In this document: piece after piece, positions 1 through 8,096 of the stretch
Numbering within the stretch: the stretch's first letter is position 1
Layout: the number at the start of each line of letters is the position of its first letter
NCBI RefSeq assembly: GCF_001468135.1
Contig: NZ_LNYU01000009.1
Coordinates: 160,215-224,214, forward strand
Direction of reading: 5' to 3'
Source of the DNA: Legionella santicrucis
GTDB lineage: Bacteria > Pseudomonadota > Gammaproteobacteria > Legionellales > Legionellaceae
Length of the DNA stretch: 64,000 nt
The notes under the pieces: model-generated
What the model was told of the DNA's origin: nothing
Databases searched by the model: none
Seen by the model: only the letters and a program-made list of their open reading frames with translations
Position numbers and translations under genes: made by a program

Positions 1-423
1 ATGCGGCTTGACAAGATTAAATAATTTAATGACAACCGTTAAAACACCGTTAAAATGTCCAGGGCGATGCTTACCTTCCATTAATTGGCACAGTTGTTTT
101 TCATGCACTTGATAATTATATTCATCTACATACATTGCTTTGTCGTCTGGAAGAATACAAAAATCTACACCCGAATCCTCCATCATCTTCAGATCTGTTT
201 CCAAAGTGCGTGGATACAATTTAAAATCTTCAGCTTGATTAAATTGTGTTGGATTAACAAATAAACTGGAAACAGTGTAGTGATTTTCTTTTTGGCTTGC
301 TAAAAATAAAGATGCATGTCCTGCATGCAAATTACCCATGGTAGGTGCAAAACCTATGGTTAATTCAGTGGATAAGGTTTTACGAAAAGCTATCCATTCT
401 TCAAGGTTATGAAAAATTTGCAT
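1..423 (-). CDS. panC: Pantothenate synthetase (partial, 3' end beyond window)
   Basis: PanC condenses pantoate with beta-alanine using ATP, the last step of pantothenate synthesis in the cytosol. The visible 141 codons read [10 protein letters not shown] and then a [10 protein letters not shown] stretch, which is the HxGH nucleotidyl-transfer motif of this family, followed by FVNPTQF. The C-terminal half lies past the left edge. ATG codons occur at 426 and 423; the AGGAA element just upstream is better spaced for 423. It lies downstream of panB on the same strand, as in many gammaproteobacteria, but a strong hairpin sits between them. Identification is secure from the motifs and the neighbour. 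Confidence 0.93.
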   Translation of the reverse strand, partial: MQIFHNLEEWIAFRKTLSTELTIGFAPTMGNLHAGHASLFLASQKENHYTVSSLFVNPTQFNQAEDFKLYPRTLETDLKMMEDSGVDFCILPDDKAMYVDEYNYQVHEKQLCQLMEGKHRPGHFNGVLTVVIKLFNLVKPH

Positions 424-444
424 CATGATGTTCCTAATTATGTG

Positions 445-486
445 AGTTTGATACAATAAATAGATTCTATTTTATTGTATCAAACT
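445..486 (-). terminator. 16-bp hairpin between panB and panC
   Basis: AGTTTGATACAATAAA (445-460) is perfectly complementary to 471-486 around a 10-nt AT-rich loop. On the minus strand it follows the panB stop and ends about 10 nt before the panC Shine-Dalgarno. It may attenuate or separate panC expression, or stabilise processed mRNA ends. No long T-run follows, so a classical intrinsic terminator is uncertain. Confidence 0.5.
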
Positions 487-546
487 GATTATTCTGAATG
501 GTCCCCATACAAAATGCCGTGCATTTTTATGGATAACTCACAGACA

Positions 547-1335
547 TTAAAATGCATGTTCAGATGCTGGGAAACTAACCTGTCGAACTTGCTGTGCATA
601 AGCATTTAACGCATTCAGTAGCATTTCTTTACCTTGTACGTATCTTTTGACAAACTTGGGATTAAAATCAGTTTGTAAGCCCAACATATCATGCCAAACA
701 AGAACTTGACCATCAGTATCAGAACCGGCTCCAATGCCAATAGTGGGTATGCGCAATGATTGAGTAATTTCTTGAGCTAATGGTTGAGGAACGCACTCAA
801 TTACAAGAGCAAAACAGCCAGCAGCTTCTAAACGAAGTGCCTGTTGAATCAGCGTTTCTGCTTGATCTGGATTTCTTCCCTGTACTTTATAGCCGCCTAA
901 TTGGTGAATGGATTGAGGCGTCAAACCAATGTGGCCCATAACAGGAACACCCGCATTGACTAGATAAGAAATGGTTTGACATGTATCTGCATCAGCACCC
1001 TCGATTTTTACAGCATGTGCTCCTGAGCGTAATAGGCTTTTCACATTTTCTACAGTTTGAGCTAATGAAGTTTTATGACTTAAAAAGGGGAGGTCGCTAA
1101 TTAAAAATTGTTGTTTTAAACCACGTGCTACGGCTTGAGTATGAAGCACCATCATCTCTATGGTCGCCATAATGGTTGTGTCGTGGCCATGTACTACCAT
1201 GGCTACTGAATCCCCAACAAGAACACAATCTACGTTAGATTCAGAGACAATACAGGCAGAAGGATAATCATAACAAGTGACCATGACGATTTTTTGTTGT
1301 TCTTCTTTTTTACGTTTGAAATCATGAATTTTCAT
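547..1335 (-). CDS. panB: 3-methyl-2-oxobutanoate hydroxymethyltransferase
   Basis: PanB transfers a hydroxymethyl group from methylene-tetrahydrofolate to 2-oxoisovalerate, giving ketopantoate for pantothenate and CoA synthesis. The 262-aa length fits the family (E. coli about 264). Family segments seen are VTCYDYPSA near the N-terminus, VGDSVAMVVHG, the ISDLPFLSH strand, AVKIEG and GHIGLTPQS. The ATG at 1335 is preceded by AAGGAG at good spacing. panC follows in the same direction after about 120 bp. Regulation is not evident, apart from the hairpin between the two genes. Confidence 0.96.
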   Translation of the reverse strand: MKIHDFKRKKEEQQKIVMVTCYDYPSACIVSESNVDCVLVGDSVAMVVHGHDTTIMATIEMMVLHTQAVARGLKQQFLISDLPFLSHKTSLAQTVENVKSLLRSGAHAVKIEGADADTCQTISYLVNAGVPVMGHIGLTPQSIHQLGGYKVQGRNPDQAETLIQQALRLEAAGCFALVIECVPQPLAQEITQSLRIPTIGIGAGSDTDGQVLVWHDMLGLQTDFNPKFVKRYVQGKEMLLNALNAYAQQVRQVSFPASEHAF

Positions 1336-1705
1336 TGATGCTACTCCTTAATTAAGAAACTGGAGTATGCATGATTTGGGAAAGCTAAATGTACTACAGG
1401 TACCTGTCGCATGGATCAAGTCCTCCAAAAGTTAAAAATTTTAAAGTCGCTGCCAATAGGTCAACGCATTACCTATCATAGTTCAAATTTTGGGAGTTGA
1501 GAAGTAGCGTTAAATAAGAGGTCTATTTTGTTACTTTATCATTCTGAGGTATTATTCCTCTTTCAGGTAACAAGCATCTGGACTCTGTTGACAAGTCGTC
1601 TTCTAAGATACGACGTCCCGCGGCTTGTCCGCGGGACGTCGGGAGTCAAATTGTCAATAGACCCTATCGTTGCGAAATAAACTACGTCATGTAAACAGGT
1701 TTTTT
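1336..1705. other. Intergenic region between divergent panB and hydrolase gene
   Basis: About 370 bp with no supported gene. It carries the divergent promoters (not resolved) and, at 1584-1661, a compact inverted-repeat element listed separately. Nothing else recognisable. Confidence 0.5.
1584..1661. repeat. REP/MITE-like inverted-repeat element
   Basis: The outer ends TCTGTTGACAA (1584-1594) and TTGTCAATAGA (1651-1661) are inverted copies matching at 10 of 11 positions. Inside is a GC-rich perfect 13-bp palindrome, CGACGTCCCGCGG (1611-1623) with its complement at 1629-1641 around the loop CTTGT. The GC content contrasts with the AT-rich surroundings, as expected for a dispersed bacterial palindromic element. 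Copy number in the genome cannot be seen here; a 9-nt match to one end (TCTGTTGAC) occurs near 56875. Confidence 0.6.
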
Positions 1706-2365
1706 ATGCAAATCATTGAAAAATTAGCTATTCCTGGCGAGCATCTCCTCTCGTTGCAAGGTATTATTGGTAAGTTAGAAACAGTTTTGACTGTTCCTGA
1801 TCAAAATGATAGTACGTTTATTGCTTTTTTAGGACATCCACACTCCCTGCAGGGTGGTACGATGAACAATAAAGTTGTTACTACTTTGGCGCGTGTCTTT
1901 AAAGAACTAGGTATTCCGTCATTGCGTTTTAATTTTAGAGGGGTGGGACAGTCTGAAGGATCTTATGATGCAGGACAAGGTGAAAGTGAGGATATGCTTG
2001 CTTTGGTTCGTGACTTGCAAAAAGAGTGCACGGAAAAGAAATTAATTTTTGCGGGTTTTTCTTTTGGATCTTATGTTGTCTATCGGGCAGCAGCACAAGC
2101 CAATGCAGATTTATTAATCACAATAGCTCCACCAATACATCATTATAATTATCATGAATTTAATCCGGTACCTTTTCCCTGGGTTATTGTTCAAGGCGAT
2201 GAAGATGAGGTCGTTCCTCCTGCGTTAGTTTTTGATTTTGCAGCACAGTTACATCCCGAGATTCCAGTAATTCGTTTTGCCAATACAAGTCATTTTTTTC
2301 ATGGAAAATTGATAGAACTCAAAACAAAGCTGATTGAATATATAACTTCTCAGGTTGTTCTATAA
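1706..2365 (+). CDS. Alpha/beta hydrolase (COG2945-like)
   Basis: A soluble serine hydrolase of about 219 aa; substrate unknown. The fold is supported by the HPHSLQGG segment, the RFNFRGVGQSEG loop, the nucleophile elbow GFSFG (Ser about 119), an acidic residue in GDEDEVVP (about 165-167) and a catalytic His in NTSHFF (about 196). The reading frame is open from a TTG at 1670, but ATG 1706 gives the usual N-terminus and has an ACAGG element upstream. Its stop overlaps the start of zapE (TAATG), so the two are probably translated together. Confidence 0.85.
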   Translation: MQIIEKLAIPGEHLLSLQGIIGKLETVLTVPDQNDSTFIAFLGHPHSLQGGTMNNKVVTTLARVFKELGIPSLRFNFRGVGQSEGSYDAGQGESEDMLALVRDLQKECTEKKLIFAGFSFGSYVVYRAAAQANADLLITIAPPIHHYNYHEFNPVPFPWVIVQGDEDEVVPPALVFDFAAQLHPEIPVIRFANTSHFFHGKLIELKTKLIEYITSQVVL

Positions 2366-3465
2366 TGACGTTAATAACTCAATATGAAGCAGCGGTTGCT
2401 CGTGACGAAATTGACGATGATTCTTTACAAAGAGACATATTGCAGCATTTTCAGCGGCTTGCTGAGGAAATAAAAAAATCAAACTCCTCATGGTTTTATC
2501 CTTTGATCAAATCTCGAATCAAGGGGATATATCTTTATGGTCCTGTTGGAGTGGGCAAAACTTATTTGGTTGATCTTTTTTATGAGTTTCTTGAGGAAAA
2601 AAGAAAAGCACGTTTTCATTTCCATCATTTTATGCAACAAGTTGATGCACAATTAAGACTATTACAGGGACAAAAAAATCCGCTACTTCAGATTGCTAAA
2701 AAACTTGCCAAAAAAACTCGGATACTCTGTTTCGATGAGTTTATGGTTCATGATGTGGCTTACGCCATGATTTTGGCTGAATTACTTAAGGCTTTAGTTG
2801 CTCATGGTGTTGTCTTAGTAATTTCATCAAATATACCCCCAGATGATTTGTATCGCGATGGTGTTCATCGTAAACGATTTTTACCTGCCATCGCTGCTAT
2901 TAAAGAAAATTGTGACGTTCTTTGTTTGAATGAACAAAGGGATTATCGAGTTGGACGTGCGCCATTATTAGATGCCTATTTATGTCCACTAAATCAGCAA
3001 ACAAGCGAGGCGATGGAAAAACAATTTGTGTTACTAAATAGTGAGTTTCAAGAGCATGGCATTATTACGATCCAAAAACGTGCAATTCCTTATCTGAAAT
3101 GTGGGGTAAAATCAATTTGGTTCGCTTTTGATATTTTGTGTAATCTTCCGCGTAGCCAATTAGATTATTTAGAGTTGGCAGATAAATTTGACACTATTTT
3201 TGTAAGTGATGTACCTGTTTTAACCGTAAATCATACATTACAAGCTATTATGTTCATTCATTTTATTGATGTGATGTATGATCGTGGCATTAATATTATT
3301 ATATCTGCTGAAGTTACTGCCGAACAGTTATATGTTGAAGGTGAAATGATAGAAACCTTTAAACGAACTTTGAGTCGTTTGTTGGAAATGCAGTCTGTAG
3401 ATTATTTGGCACGCCATCCGAAACGAGAGTTACAAGAGTTGGTTTCGGATGATTCTGAATCGTAA
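2365..3465 (+). CDS. zapE: ZapE/AFG1-family cell division ATPase
   Basis: ZapE is an AFG1-like ATPase linked to Z-ring dynamics in Proteobacteria. At 366 aa it has the expected length. Walker A GPVGVGKT lies at residues 59-66 and Walker B ILCFDEF around 120-126. The family segments RFHFHHFM and SSNIPPDDLYRDG (sensor-1 region, then the characteristic LYRDGVHR motif) follow. No membrane segment is present. It overlaps the preceding hydrolase by one base. Assignment rests on family motifs; function in this organism is inferred. Confidence 0.9.
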   Translation: MTLITQYEAAVARDEIDDDSLQRDILQHFQRLAEEIKKSNSSWFYPLIKSRIKGIYLYGPVGVGKTYLVDLFYEFLEEKRKARFHFHHFMQQVDAQLRLLQGQKNPLLQIAKKLAKKTRILCFDEFMVHDVAYAMILAELLKALVAHGVVLVISSNIPPDDLYRDGVHRKRFLPAIAAIKENCDVLCLNEQRDYRVGRAPLLDAYLCPLNQQTSEAMEKQFVLLNSEFQEHGIITIQKRAIPYLKCGVKSIWFAFDILCNLPRSQLDYLELADKFDTIFVSDVPVLTVNHTLQAIMFIHFIDVMYDRGINIIISAEVTAEQLYVEGEMIETFKRTLSRLLEMQSVDYLARHPKRELQELVSDDSES

Positions 3466-3583
3466 TATGGCTCAGTCGTAGTCTGAATTGGTGCTAAGCG
3501 ATTATTATTTTTACATCAACGACAACAGTATGAGCAAAAAATTTACGTTTTGAAGTCAAAAATATATCACTTTTTCCTTAACT

Positions 3584-3602
3584 GAGAATGATTCTCGATT
3601 CC
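3584..3602 (+). promoter_or_regulatory. Fur box upstream of feoABC
   Basis: The palindrome GAGAATGATTCTC (3584-3596) sits in a 19-bp window matching the classical Fur consensus at about 13 positions. It lies about 45-63 bp before feoA, with a TAAAAT -10-like hexamer at 3611. Iron-repressed control of ferrous iron uptake is inferred. Confidence 0.75.
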
Positions 3603-3646
3603 ATTTGTGCTAAAATCAATATATTTCGTTATTTGCTTGTTCGCAC

Positions 3647-3877
3647 ATGGTAAAAATTACAGAGCTAGTCCAAGGTGATAAAGTACGATTAACAAGTTTT
3701 GGCACAACAGATATGCAGTATCGACGTAGACTCTTATCTTTAGGTGTAACGTGTGGTACTGAGTTTTCAGTTGTTCGTATTGCTCCTTTAGGTTGTCCTA
3801 TACAAATTGAAGTCAGAGGAACGGCTTTAACTTTGCGTAAAGAAGAGGCGAATCAATTAGTTTTGGAGTATGTATGA
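3647..3877 (+). CDS. feoA: Ferrous iron transport protein A
   Basis: FeoA is a small cytosolic SH3-like protein that supports FeoB. The 76-aa product has the family features: an early LVQGDKVRLTSF strand, the RRRLLSLGV segment, TEFSVVRIAPLGCPIQIEVRG, and the C-terminal LTLRKEEANQLVLE. The stop overlaps the feoB start by four bases (ATGA), so translation is coupled. ATG 3647 lacks a strong Shine-Dalgarno but fits the family N-terminus. It is the first gene of feoABC behind a Fur box. Confidence 0.93.
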   Translation: MVKITELVQGDKVRLTSFGTTDMQYRRRLLSLGVTCGTEFSVVRIAPLGCPIQIEVRGTALTLRKEEANQLVLEYV

Positions 3878-6126
3878 CTCATGTGTTACTCGTTGGTAAT
3901 CCTAATTGTGGTAAGACCACTTTATTTAATGCATTAACTGGAGATAATCAACGTATAGGAAATTGGCCTGGTGTTACTGTTGAAAAGAAAACCGGTGAGT
4001 TTTTACTCGATGAGCAAAATATAAAAATAACTGATTTGCCTGGGGTGTATTCATTAGTCGCTAATGCTGATGGAGTCAGTCAGGATGAGCGAATTGCAGC
4101 ACAAGCAGTTGTTTCTATGCACGCGGATTGTATTATCAATGTGATCGATGCCAGCCATCTTGAGCGACACTTATATTTAACCAGTCAAATTCTAGAATTA
4201 GGTACGCCCGTAATCCTTGCACTCAACATGATGGATATTGCTCAGCAACGAGGCATAACTATAGATATCAATGCATTGTCTCAACGATTAGGTTGTCCTG
4301 TAGTCGCAATTCAAGCACATAAAATGGTAGGTATTCCTTTACTCAAGCAGGCTCTGACGCAATTACCGCAAGTTATTAAGCCTTGGACTCTTCCTTTGCC
4401 CGAACCAATACAAGAAACATTAAACGCATTGGAAAACCAGTTAATTAATGAGGGCTATAGCCAGTCACTTGCTTATTATCAAGCACGTAGGATTGCAGAA
4501 GGTGACGTATTGCTCTTGGGACAGGCTTTATCTAAGAATATAGCTTCTTTGAATCCAGAAGAAGCTAATTTAGATATCTTATTAGCTGATGCGCGATATC
4601 AAAAAATACACGAAATTGTCATCTCAGTTCAGAAAAAACGTAGTGATGCCAGCGAGCATTTTACTGCAAAAGTCGATAGAGTTGTATTAAATCGCTTTTT
4701 GGCGCTTCCTATATTTTTTGCCATGATGTATTTGATGTTCTTATTTGCAATCAATATTGGGGGTGCATTTCAGGATTTTTTTGATATTAGTACAGATACT
4801 CTATTTGTACAGGGAACTGCTTGGCTATTAGAGCAAATTCATGCTCCAAATTGGTTAATTGCCTTATTAGCCAATGGCGTGGGAAAAGGAATTAATACAA
4901 CACTGACCTTTATTCCTGTTATTGCCGCAATGTTTTTCTTTTTATCATTACTTGAAACCTCAGGATATATGGCAAGGGCTGCTTTTGTTGTGGATAAGGC
5001 GATGCGTGCGCTGGGGTTACCCGGTAAATCTTTTGTGCCGATGATTGTGGGGTTTGGCTGTAACGTACCAGCCATTATGGCTGCGCGTACATTAGATTCA
5101 GAACGTGATAGATTATTAACCGTAATGATGAGCCCATTTATGTCATGCAGTGCTCGCCTGGCCATTTATGCGGTATTTGTTGCCGCATTTTTCCCTTCTG
5201 GCGGTCAAAATATTGTCTTTTCTTTATATATTATTGGCATCCTAATGGCTGTATTAACTGGATTCATATTGCGAAAATCCACTTTAAAAGGGCATGCATC
5301 GCCATTAATTTTGGAGCTTCCTGCTTATCATAAACCAGCATTGAACCGTTTATTTAAAGAAACATTAATGCGTTTGCGTTTTTTTGTGCTGCGCGCAGGA
5401 AAATTAATTTTACCTGTTTGTGTTCTTTTAGGAGGGTTAAATGCGATTACCCTTGATGGAGGTATTAATTCAGGTGAGGCAAGCACACAATCGTTATTGT
5501 CTTTAATGGGACAATGGATTACTCCTTTTTTTGCTCCTATGGGTATTCATCAAGATAATTGGCCTGCAACGGTAGGGCTGTTAACTGGGATGCTGGCCAA
5601 AGAGGTAGTAGTAGGTACTTTGAACTCACTTTATGCTCAAGTAGGTCATGTAGGTGAGATAGCTGCGGCACATTTTGATCTTTGGGCCGGTATTAAAGCG
5701 GCTTTTGGGTCTATTCCAGAGAATTTATCACAATTAGGCTCTGCATTAGCAAACCCTGTATTAGCAAGTGCGGCAGATAGCCCAGTATCTCAATCAGTAT
5801 ATGGAATTATGGCTCAGCGTTTTGATGGACAAATCGGCGCCTTTGCTTATTTACTTTTTGTTCTTCTTTATATTCCTTGTGTGTCTACTATGGCTGTAAT
5901 TAGGCAAGAAGCAAATAGAAAGTTAATGTGGGTTTCAGTCATTTGGTCTTTTGTCGTTGCTTATATGGCTGCAGTTTTATTTTATCAAACAGCGAAATGG
6001 ATTCAGTCTTCAGAATTAAGTATTTCTTGGATTATTGGAGCTTTGTTTGCGCTGTTTTTTATTATCGTCATATCTATTTTTAAAAAGCGAAGTATGAGGA
6101 GAGCTAATGCTGCTGCAAATACGTGA
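3874..6126 (+). CDS. feoB: Ferrous iron transporter B, G-protein-coupled
   Basis: FeoB is the inner-membrane Fe(II) permease, with an N-terminal GTPase domain and a polytopic transport domain. In this 750-aa protein G1 GNPNCGKT lies at 8-15, G3 DLPG at 54-57 and G4 NMMD at 118-121. The membrane part starts near residue 275 and includes GFGCNVPA and the MSPFMSCSARL segment typical of the Gate motifs. Its 3' end overlaps feoC by about 20 bp. Low-oxygen iron uptake, relevant to intracellular growth, is inferred from the family. Confidence 0.97.
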   Translation: MTHVLLVGNPNCGKTTLFNALTGDNQRIGNWPGVTVEKKTGEFLLDEQNIKITDLPGVYSLVANADGVSQDERIAAQAVVSMHADCIINVIDASHLERHLYLTSQILELGTPVILALNMMDIAQQRGITIDINALSQRLGCPVVAIQAHKMVGIPLLKQALTQLPQVIKPWTLPLPEPIQETLNALENQLINEGYSQSLAYYQARRIAEGDVLLLGQALSKNIASLNPEEANLDILLADARYQKIHEIVISVQKKRSDASEHFTAKVDRVVLNRFLALPIFFAMMYLMFLFAINIGGAFQDFFDISTDTLFVQGTAWLLEQIHAPNWLIALLANGVGKGINTTLTFIPVIAAMFFFLSLLETSGYMARAAFVVDKAMRALGLPGKSFVPMIVGFGCNVPAIMAARTLDSERDRLLTVMMSPFMSCSARLAIYAVFVAAFFPSGGQNIVFSLYIIGILMAVLTGFILRKSTLKGHASPLILELPAYHKPALNRLFKETLMRLRFFVLRAGKLILPVCVLLGGLNAITLDGGINSGEASTQSLLSLMGQWITPFFAPMGIHQDNWPATVGLLTGMLAKEVVVGTLNSLYAQVGHVGEIAAAHFDLWAGIKAAFGSIPENLSQLGSALANPVLASAADSPVSQSVYGIMAQRFDGQIGAFAYLLFVLLYIPCVSTMAVIRQEANRKLMWVSVIWSFVVAYMAAVLFYQTAKWIQSSELSISWIIGALFALFFIIVISIFKKRSMRRANAAANT

Positions 6127-6325
6127 TTATATTCGCCGAAAAGGTGTAGTCAGTACGCAACAATTAATTAGAGAATTTCATTTGGACTTCCAAGCATTGC
6201 AACCTATGCTTAATCTATGGATCGGTAAAGGCGTGATCCGTAAGTGTCAGGAACAGATCCAATGCAAAAGTACTTGCTTTAAATGTCGTGCTCAAGATCT
6301 CGAATATTACCAATACCTTTCATAA
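6107..6325 (+). CDS. feoC: FeoC-like winged-helix protein with cysteine cluster
   Basis: A 72-aa protein encoded at the end of the feo operon and overlapping feoB. The N-terminal half (LLQIRDYIRRKGVVSTQQL) resembles the FeoC winged helix. The C-terminal half carries four cysteines (about 47, 53, 57, 60), the arrangement that in FeoC proteins can bind an Fe-S cluster. FeoC is proposed to regulate FeoB stability or act as a transcription factor. Position and the Cys pattern make the call fairly firm. Confidence 0.85.
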   Translation: MLLQIRDYIRRKGVVSTQQLIREFHLDFQALQPMLNLWIGKGVIRKCQEQIQCKSTCFKCRAQDLEYYQYLS

Positions 6326-6459
6326 ACTTTTCAACTAAGAAAAAAGATTGTTTATGATCATTTTTACAGTTTTTTTACTTATGCGACTTTAACTTGCGTG
6401 CCCCTTGGCGAAATTTGAGCTAATATAGTCTTATAGCTTGATTTTTATGTGACAAATAA

Positions 6460-7086
6460 ATGGCTGATAGCACTGATACTTCTGAAACTCCAACGATTGG
6501 CATCGATATTGGTGCGCGTCGATTAGAAATGGAGGCTGATTTAAATGATCCGGTAGTTCTAGTTGAGAGAGTTTATCAAATTTGGTGGCGTTGGGCGGAT
6601 TTTCAGTTATATATTGTGTCCCCGTTTATTGATATTGTTTCACCCCCTGCGATTATAAAGCCTGAGCTAATTCCAGGTACAGATGAATATGAATTCGTAT
6701 ATCCTATTCATGATTCTGGATCAAAGCTAGCTACTTCAAAAAGCGTCGAAATGTATAATGCAGGCATGTCTATGCATAAACTCTATATGACTATAGAAAA
6801 AATGATTTACATTTTGGTTGAGCGTTTGAAAAAAGAAGGTGTTGCTACAGATACAGAAGTTCAAGTATCTTTTGGCGGACATTTGCTGCCACAAAGAAAG
6901 GCCTTTGAATCCATTATTAACCTAGCTTACAATGTGGTAGTCACCAACTTTGATCCTGGTGAGTGGGGCGAGCGTTATTTACAAATTGTGAAACAAAATG
7001 CAGATAAGTATGGTTACCCTCCGGAGTCACCGCGTGATACTTATAAACAACCGCATAAATCAAGTCCTTCATCTCCTAAGAGATAA
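6460..7086 (+). CDS. Conserved hypothetical protein
   Basis: A 208-aa protein I do not recognise. It has no signal peptide and no clear membrane helix. An aromatic stretch near residues 38-55 (YQIWWRWADFQLY) is followed by a mixed central domain with KLYMTIEKMIYILVERLKKEG. The C-terminal 25 residues are rich in Pro, Ser and Lys and look disordered. It stands alone between feoC and the sdh operon. An in-frame ATG at 6460 opens the gene. Codon use is like the neighbours. It could be a genus-specific protein; no function is claimed. Confidence 0.7.
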   Translation: MADSTDTSETPTIGIDIGARRLEMEADLNDPVVLVERVYQIWWRWADFQLYIVSPFIDIVSPPAIIKPELIPGTDEYEFVYPIHDSGSKLATSKSVEMYNAGMSMHKLYMTIEKMIYILVERLKKEGVATDTEVQVSFGGHLLPQRKAFESIINLAYNVVVTNFDPGEWGERYLQIVKQNADKYGYPPESPRDTYKQPHKSSPSSPKR

Positions 7087-7299
7087 GAGTTCTTATATTT
7101 TATACTTCAATGCAGGTTGAGACTTTAACTCAACTACCCCATTATTTTTTGTGGCGTTCTGCTATTTCAAAAATATTTTCCCTTCGAAATGGAAAATGTC
7201 TTGCTCTGCAAAACCTAATCGGTGCAAAAGATTTTAATAAAAAATTGTCCAAAATGCGGATACTGTTTACTTTTATTCAAATTCCATAGAGACTTAATC

Positions 7300-7327
7300 T
7301 TGCGTGATAAAAACAGAGTGCTATACT
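7300..7327 (+). promoter_or_regulatory. Sigma-70-like promoter of the sdh operon
   Basis: TTGCGT (7300-7305), a 16-bp spacer, then TGC directly before TATACT (7322-7327), giving a near-consensus -10 with a partial extended element. It lies about 50 bp before the sdhC start. Confidence 0.55.
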
Positions 7328-7379
7328 CGCATTTGTACTATATTTAATAACTTTCTCTAAATTAAGGAAGAAACCTACA

Positions 7380-7754
7380 GTGAATAAAAAAAGACCCGTT
7401 AATCTAGATTTGGTGAGTTTTAAATACCCCCCAATGGCAATTGCTTCTATATTGCATCGGATTTCAGGGGTAGTTTTATTTTTATTATTGCCCATTATGT
7501 TATTTATTTTGGGGCAATCAGTACAATCAGAAGAATCGTTTTTTCACGTGAAAAATTTATTATCTCAATCATGTTATAAAATGGTGGTTTGGGCATTTGG
7601 TACGGCCATGATTTATCATCTGCTTGCAGGGATACGGCACCTTTTGATGGATATAGGATTTGGTGAGCATCTTCATGCTGGCCGGAATTCGGCAGTTTTC
7701 GTCATTGCTCTTACCGTTCTTTTGACAATTTTTCTAGGAATCTGGATATGGTAA
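7380..7754 (+). CDS. sdhC: Succinate dehydrogenase cytochrome b556 subunit
   Basis: A membrane anchor subunit of complex II that helps bind haem b and quinone. The 124-aa protein has the family signature SILHRISG near residue 27 and the haem-ligand region YHLLAGIRHLLMD, with three hydrophobic segments. The start is GTG at 7380, preceded by AAGGAAG. It overlaps sdhD by seven bases. It is the first gene of sdhCDAB and follows the promoter at 7300-7327. Confidence 0.95.
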   Translation: MNKKRPVNLDLVSFKYPPMAIASILHRISGVVLFLLLPIMLFILGQSVQSEESFFHVKNLLSQSCYKMVVWAFGTAMIYHLLAGIRHLLMDIGFGEHLHAGRNSAVFVIALTVLLTIFLGIWIW

Positions 7755-8095
7755 CTAATGTCACTAGTTTGACAGGTAATGGGTTAAAAGATTGGTTAAT
7801 CCAACGAGTAACGGCAGTTTATTTTGCTGTGTACACTATTTTTATAATCGGTTTTTTGTTATCTCATCCTGAATTGAGTTTTGCTCAATGGCATGCTCTG
7901 TTTTCTAATATAGTGGTTCAGATCGCATCCATAATTGCCTTATTTGCTCTTTCTTTGCATGCTTGGGTAGGTATTTGGACTGTAACCACAGATTATATGA
8001 AATGTACTGTTCTGCGTGTATCAGTACAAATGATAGTTGTTTTATGGCTCCTTAGTCAATTTATCTGGGGCTTAATGATCCTTTGGGGGCGGTAG
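7748..8095 (+). CDS. sdhD: Succinate dehydrogenase membrane anchor subunit
   Basis: The second membrane subunit of complex II, 115 aa, with three hydrophobic segments. The N-terminal [21 protein letters not shown] and the haem-side histidine in [19 protein letters not shown] match the SdhD family. Its start lies inside the 3' end of sdhC and sdhA begins one base after its stop, so the operon is very compact. Confidence 0.94.
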   Translation: MVTNVTSLTGNGLKDWLIQRVTAVYFAVYTIFIIGFLLSHPELSFAQWHALFSNIVVQIASIIALFALSLHAWVGIWTVTTDYMKCTVLRVSVQMIVVLWLLSQFIWGLMILWGR

Positions 8096-8096
8096 C

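Noticed and set aside
7110..7288. Possible 59-codon ORF before sdhC
   Set aside because: No Shine-Dalgarno, no family features and no neighbour support; it likely reflects chance in AT-rich DNA.
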